Positions 5,006 to 5,775 of a stretch of 5,775 nucleotides of DNA are shown piece by piece (the stretch's first letter is position 1; each line of letters opens with the position of its first letter). A program made the translations under genes and the position numbers. Where the stretch lies: the NCBI GenBank assembly GCA_016871655.1, contig VHCR01000101.1, positions 1 through 5,775 of the forward strand, in the 5' to 3' direction. The notes beneath the pieces were generated by a model, which was not told the DNA's origin, did no database searches, and was given only the letters and a program-made list of their open reading frames with translations. The stretch comes from Verrucomicrobiota bacterium (lineage in GTDB: Bacteria > Verrucomicrobiota > Verrucomicrobiia > Chthoniobacterales > UBA6821).

Positions 5006-5671
5006 ATGAAAAATAAAACCTTTTTTTTAGTGCTTTCACTTTTTTTGGGAAGCTTTCTCGTGCCTCTGCAGGCAATGCCGCCGAAGCCTGTTGGTAAAGC
5101 GAAAGCAGCGGAAGAAAAAGATAATGCGGAAAAAAAGCAAACAGCAGAGGATCAGGAAGAGCAAGAACGAAGGATTACAGGCTCTAGCGATGATGATTTA
5201 TCAAGTGAAGAGGAGCGCGGAATAATAATAGGAGCAAAAGAGGAGGTGAAAAGTGATGATGAACTTTCCAAGTTTGATTCGACTGATGGGTCCGAAGAAG
5301 TAGTTGCCAACACTTTAGAAAGTCAAAGACCGACAACCCCTTTCCGAACTGCTTTAGCAAGACATCGAGAAGCAACTCAATTTATTATTGTTGAAGAAAA
5401 TGGAAACCTTGTTTTTAAAACACCACGTAGCTCGAGCTATTACGATCAATGGAAGAGGCTAGAAACTCTTAATTTTCTTAGATGGGCTTTGAGAGAAGAG
5501 TATGGCAAACGAGCTCGGACGATTGTCGTTGATGTTATTGGAGCTAGTAATTTGACAAACGATAATCATCTGAGTGCGCCACGATTGAGAGAAATTTTAG
5601 AAAGAGCTGATAATAATACAGCTTTTTTTGATTCTGATATTCATTATCTAGGCCCTGTCCGGAAAAGGTGA
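5006..5671 (+). CDS. Exported acidic protein of unknown function (221 aa)
   Basis: Not recognised. Residues 1-23 form a clear Sec signal peptide: Lys2 and Lys4, the hydrophobic core TFFLVLSLFLGSFLVPLQA, and likely cleavage after Ala23 (LQA-MPP). A low-complexity charged linker follows: Lys/Ala/Glu-rich at 30-56, then acidic Ser/Asp/Glu clusters (SSDDDLSSEEER, 60-71; DDELSKFDSTDGSEE, 84-98). From ~110 on the sequence is more globular: ALARHREATQFIIVEENGNL, YYDQWKRLETLNFLRWALRE and RARTIVVDVIGASN, with alternating strand and helix character; it ends HYLGPVRKR. No transmembrane segment follows the signal. An extracytoplasmic or secreted location is inferred. There is no good Shine-Dalgarno sequence before ATG 5006. 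It could be lineage-specific. The abrupt stop, followed by a different open frame at 5692, leaves room for a frameshift, but nothing proves one. Confidence 0.75.
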   Translation: MKNKTFFLVLSLFLGSFLVPLQAMPPKPVGKAKAAEEKDNAEKKQTAEDQEEQERRITGSSDDDLSSEEERGIIIGAKEEVKSDDELSKFDSTDGSEEVVANTLESQRPTTPFRTALARHREATQFIIVEENGNLVFKTPRSSSYYDQWKRLETLNFLRWALREEYGKRARTIVVDVIGASNLTNDNHLSAPRLREILERADNNTAFFDSDIHYLGPVRKR

Positions 5672-5691
5672 ATTTTTGAAAGTGGATTGTT

Positions 5692-5775
5692 TTGATCGTA
5701 CTTTTTCTCGATGAACAAGGTAACGATTACTCACTCGTTGCCATCAAAGCAACCAATCAGCCATTTTATTCACAT
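5692..5775 (+). CDS. Possible start of another gene, cut by the window edge
   Basis: From TTG 5692 the frame reads LIVLFLDEQGNDYSLVAIKA, then TNQPFYSH, and is open to the last base. Its amino-acid pattern looks protein-like, and the frame is closed upstream by a TGA at 5677. A second candidate is ATG 5711 in another frame (MNKVTITHSLPSKQPISHFI), also open to the edge. Neither has a Shine-Dalgarno site. I cannot decide between them or exclude that both are noise. Confidence 0.3.
   Translation, partial: MIVLFLDEQGNDYSLVAIKATNQPFYSH

Overview
This 5.8 kb window is bacterial: short intergenic gaps, a small likely operon and typical bacterial gene families. Source is uncertain. An H1-like Lys/Ala/Pro-rich basic protein, tiny lipoproteins, a YhaM-like OB-fold protein and few Shine-Dalgarno sites loosely suggest the Planctomycetes-Verrucomicrobia-Chlamydiae group. 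That is a judgement from remembered families, not a search result.

Layout. Positions 1-229 (minus) hold the first 76 codons of a YhaM-like OB-fold nuclease/phosphohydrolase. Positions 230-424 contain no gene but are packed with hairpins and GTTGAAAN octamers. A histone-H1-like basic protein follows (425-760, minus). Next is a 165-bp MITE-like palindromic element with perfect 26-bp terminal inverted repeats (819-983). A small lipoprotein (990-1367, minus) lies 15 bp downstream of a dGTPase-family HD phosphohydrolase (1383-2459, minus), probably in one transcript. A repeat-filled gap (2460-2664) separates dgt from the ribosome-binding ATPase ychF (2665-3783, minus). ychF diverges from a Nif3/YbgI-family metal protein (3925-4680, plus), with a long inverted repeat between them. 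A 38-residue lipoprotein gene (4747-4863, minus) has the only strong Shine-Dalgarno site of the window and a textbook terminator. Divergent from it is an exported, acidic protein of unknown function (5006-5671, plus). The last ~84 bases may begin another plus-strand gene.

The identifiable genes are housekeeping: nucleotide pool control (dgt), translation-associated ATPase (ychF), metal-binding protein (Nif3), RNA/DNA processing (YhaM-like) and nucleoid binding (H1-like). They do not form an obvious single pathway, and I see no defence, secretion or biosynthetic system. The most unusual feature is intergenic: four separate gaps each contain a long inverted repeat of different sequence, two of them built on short near-tandem words. 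A TTCTTTGTGG word also recurs on both sides of ychF.
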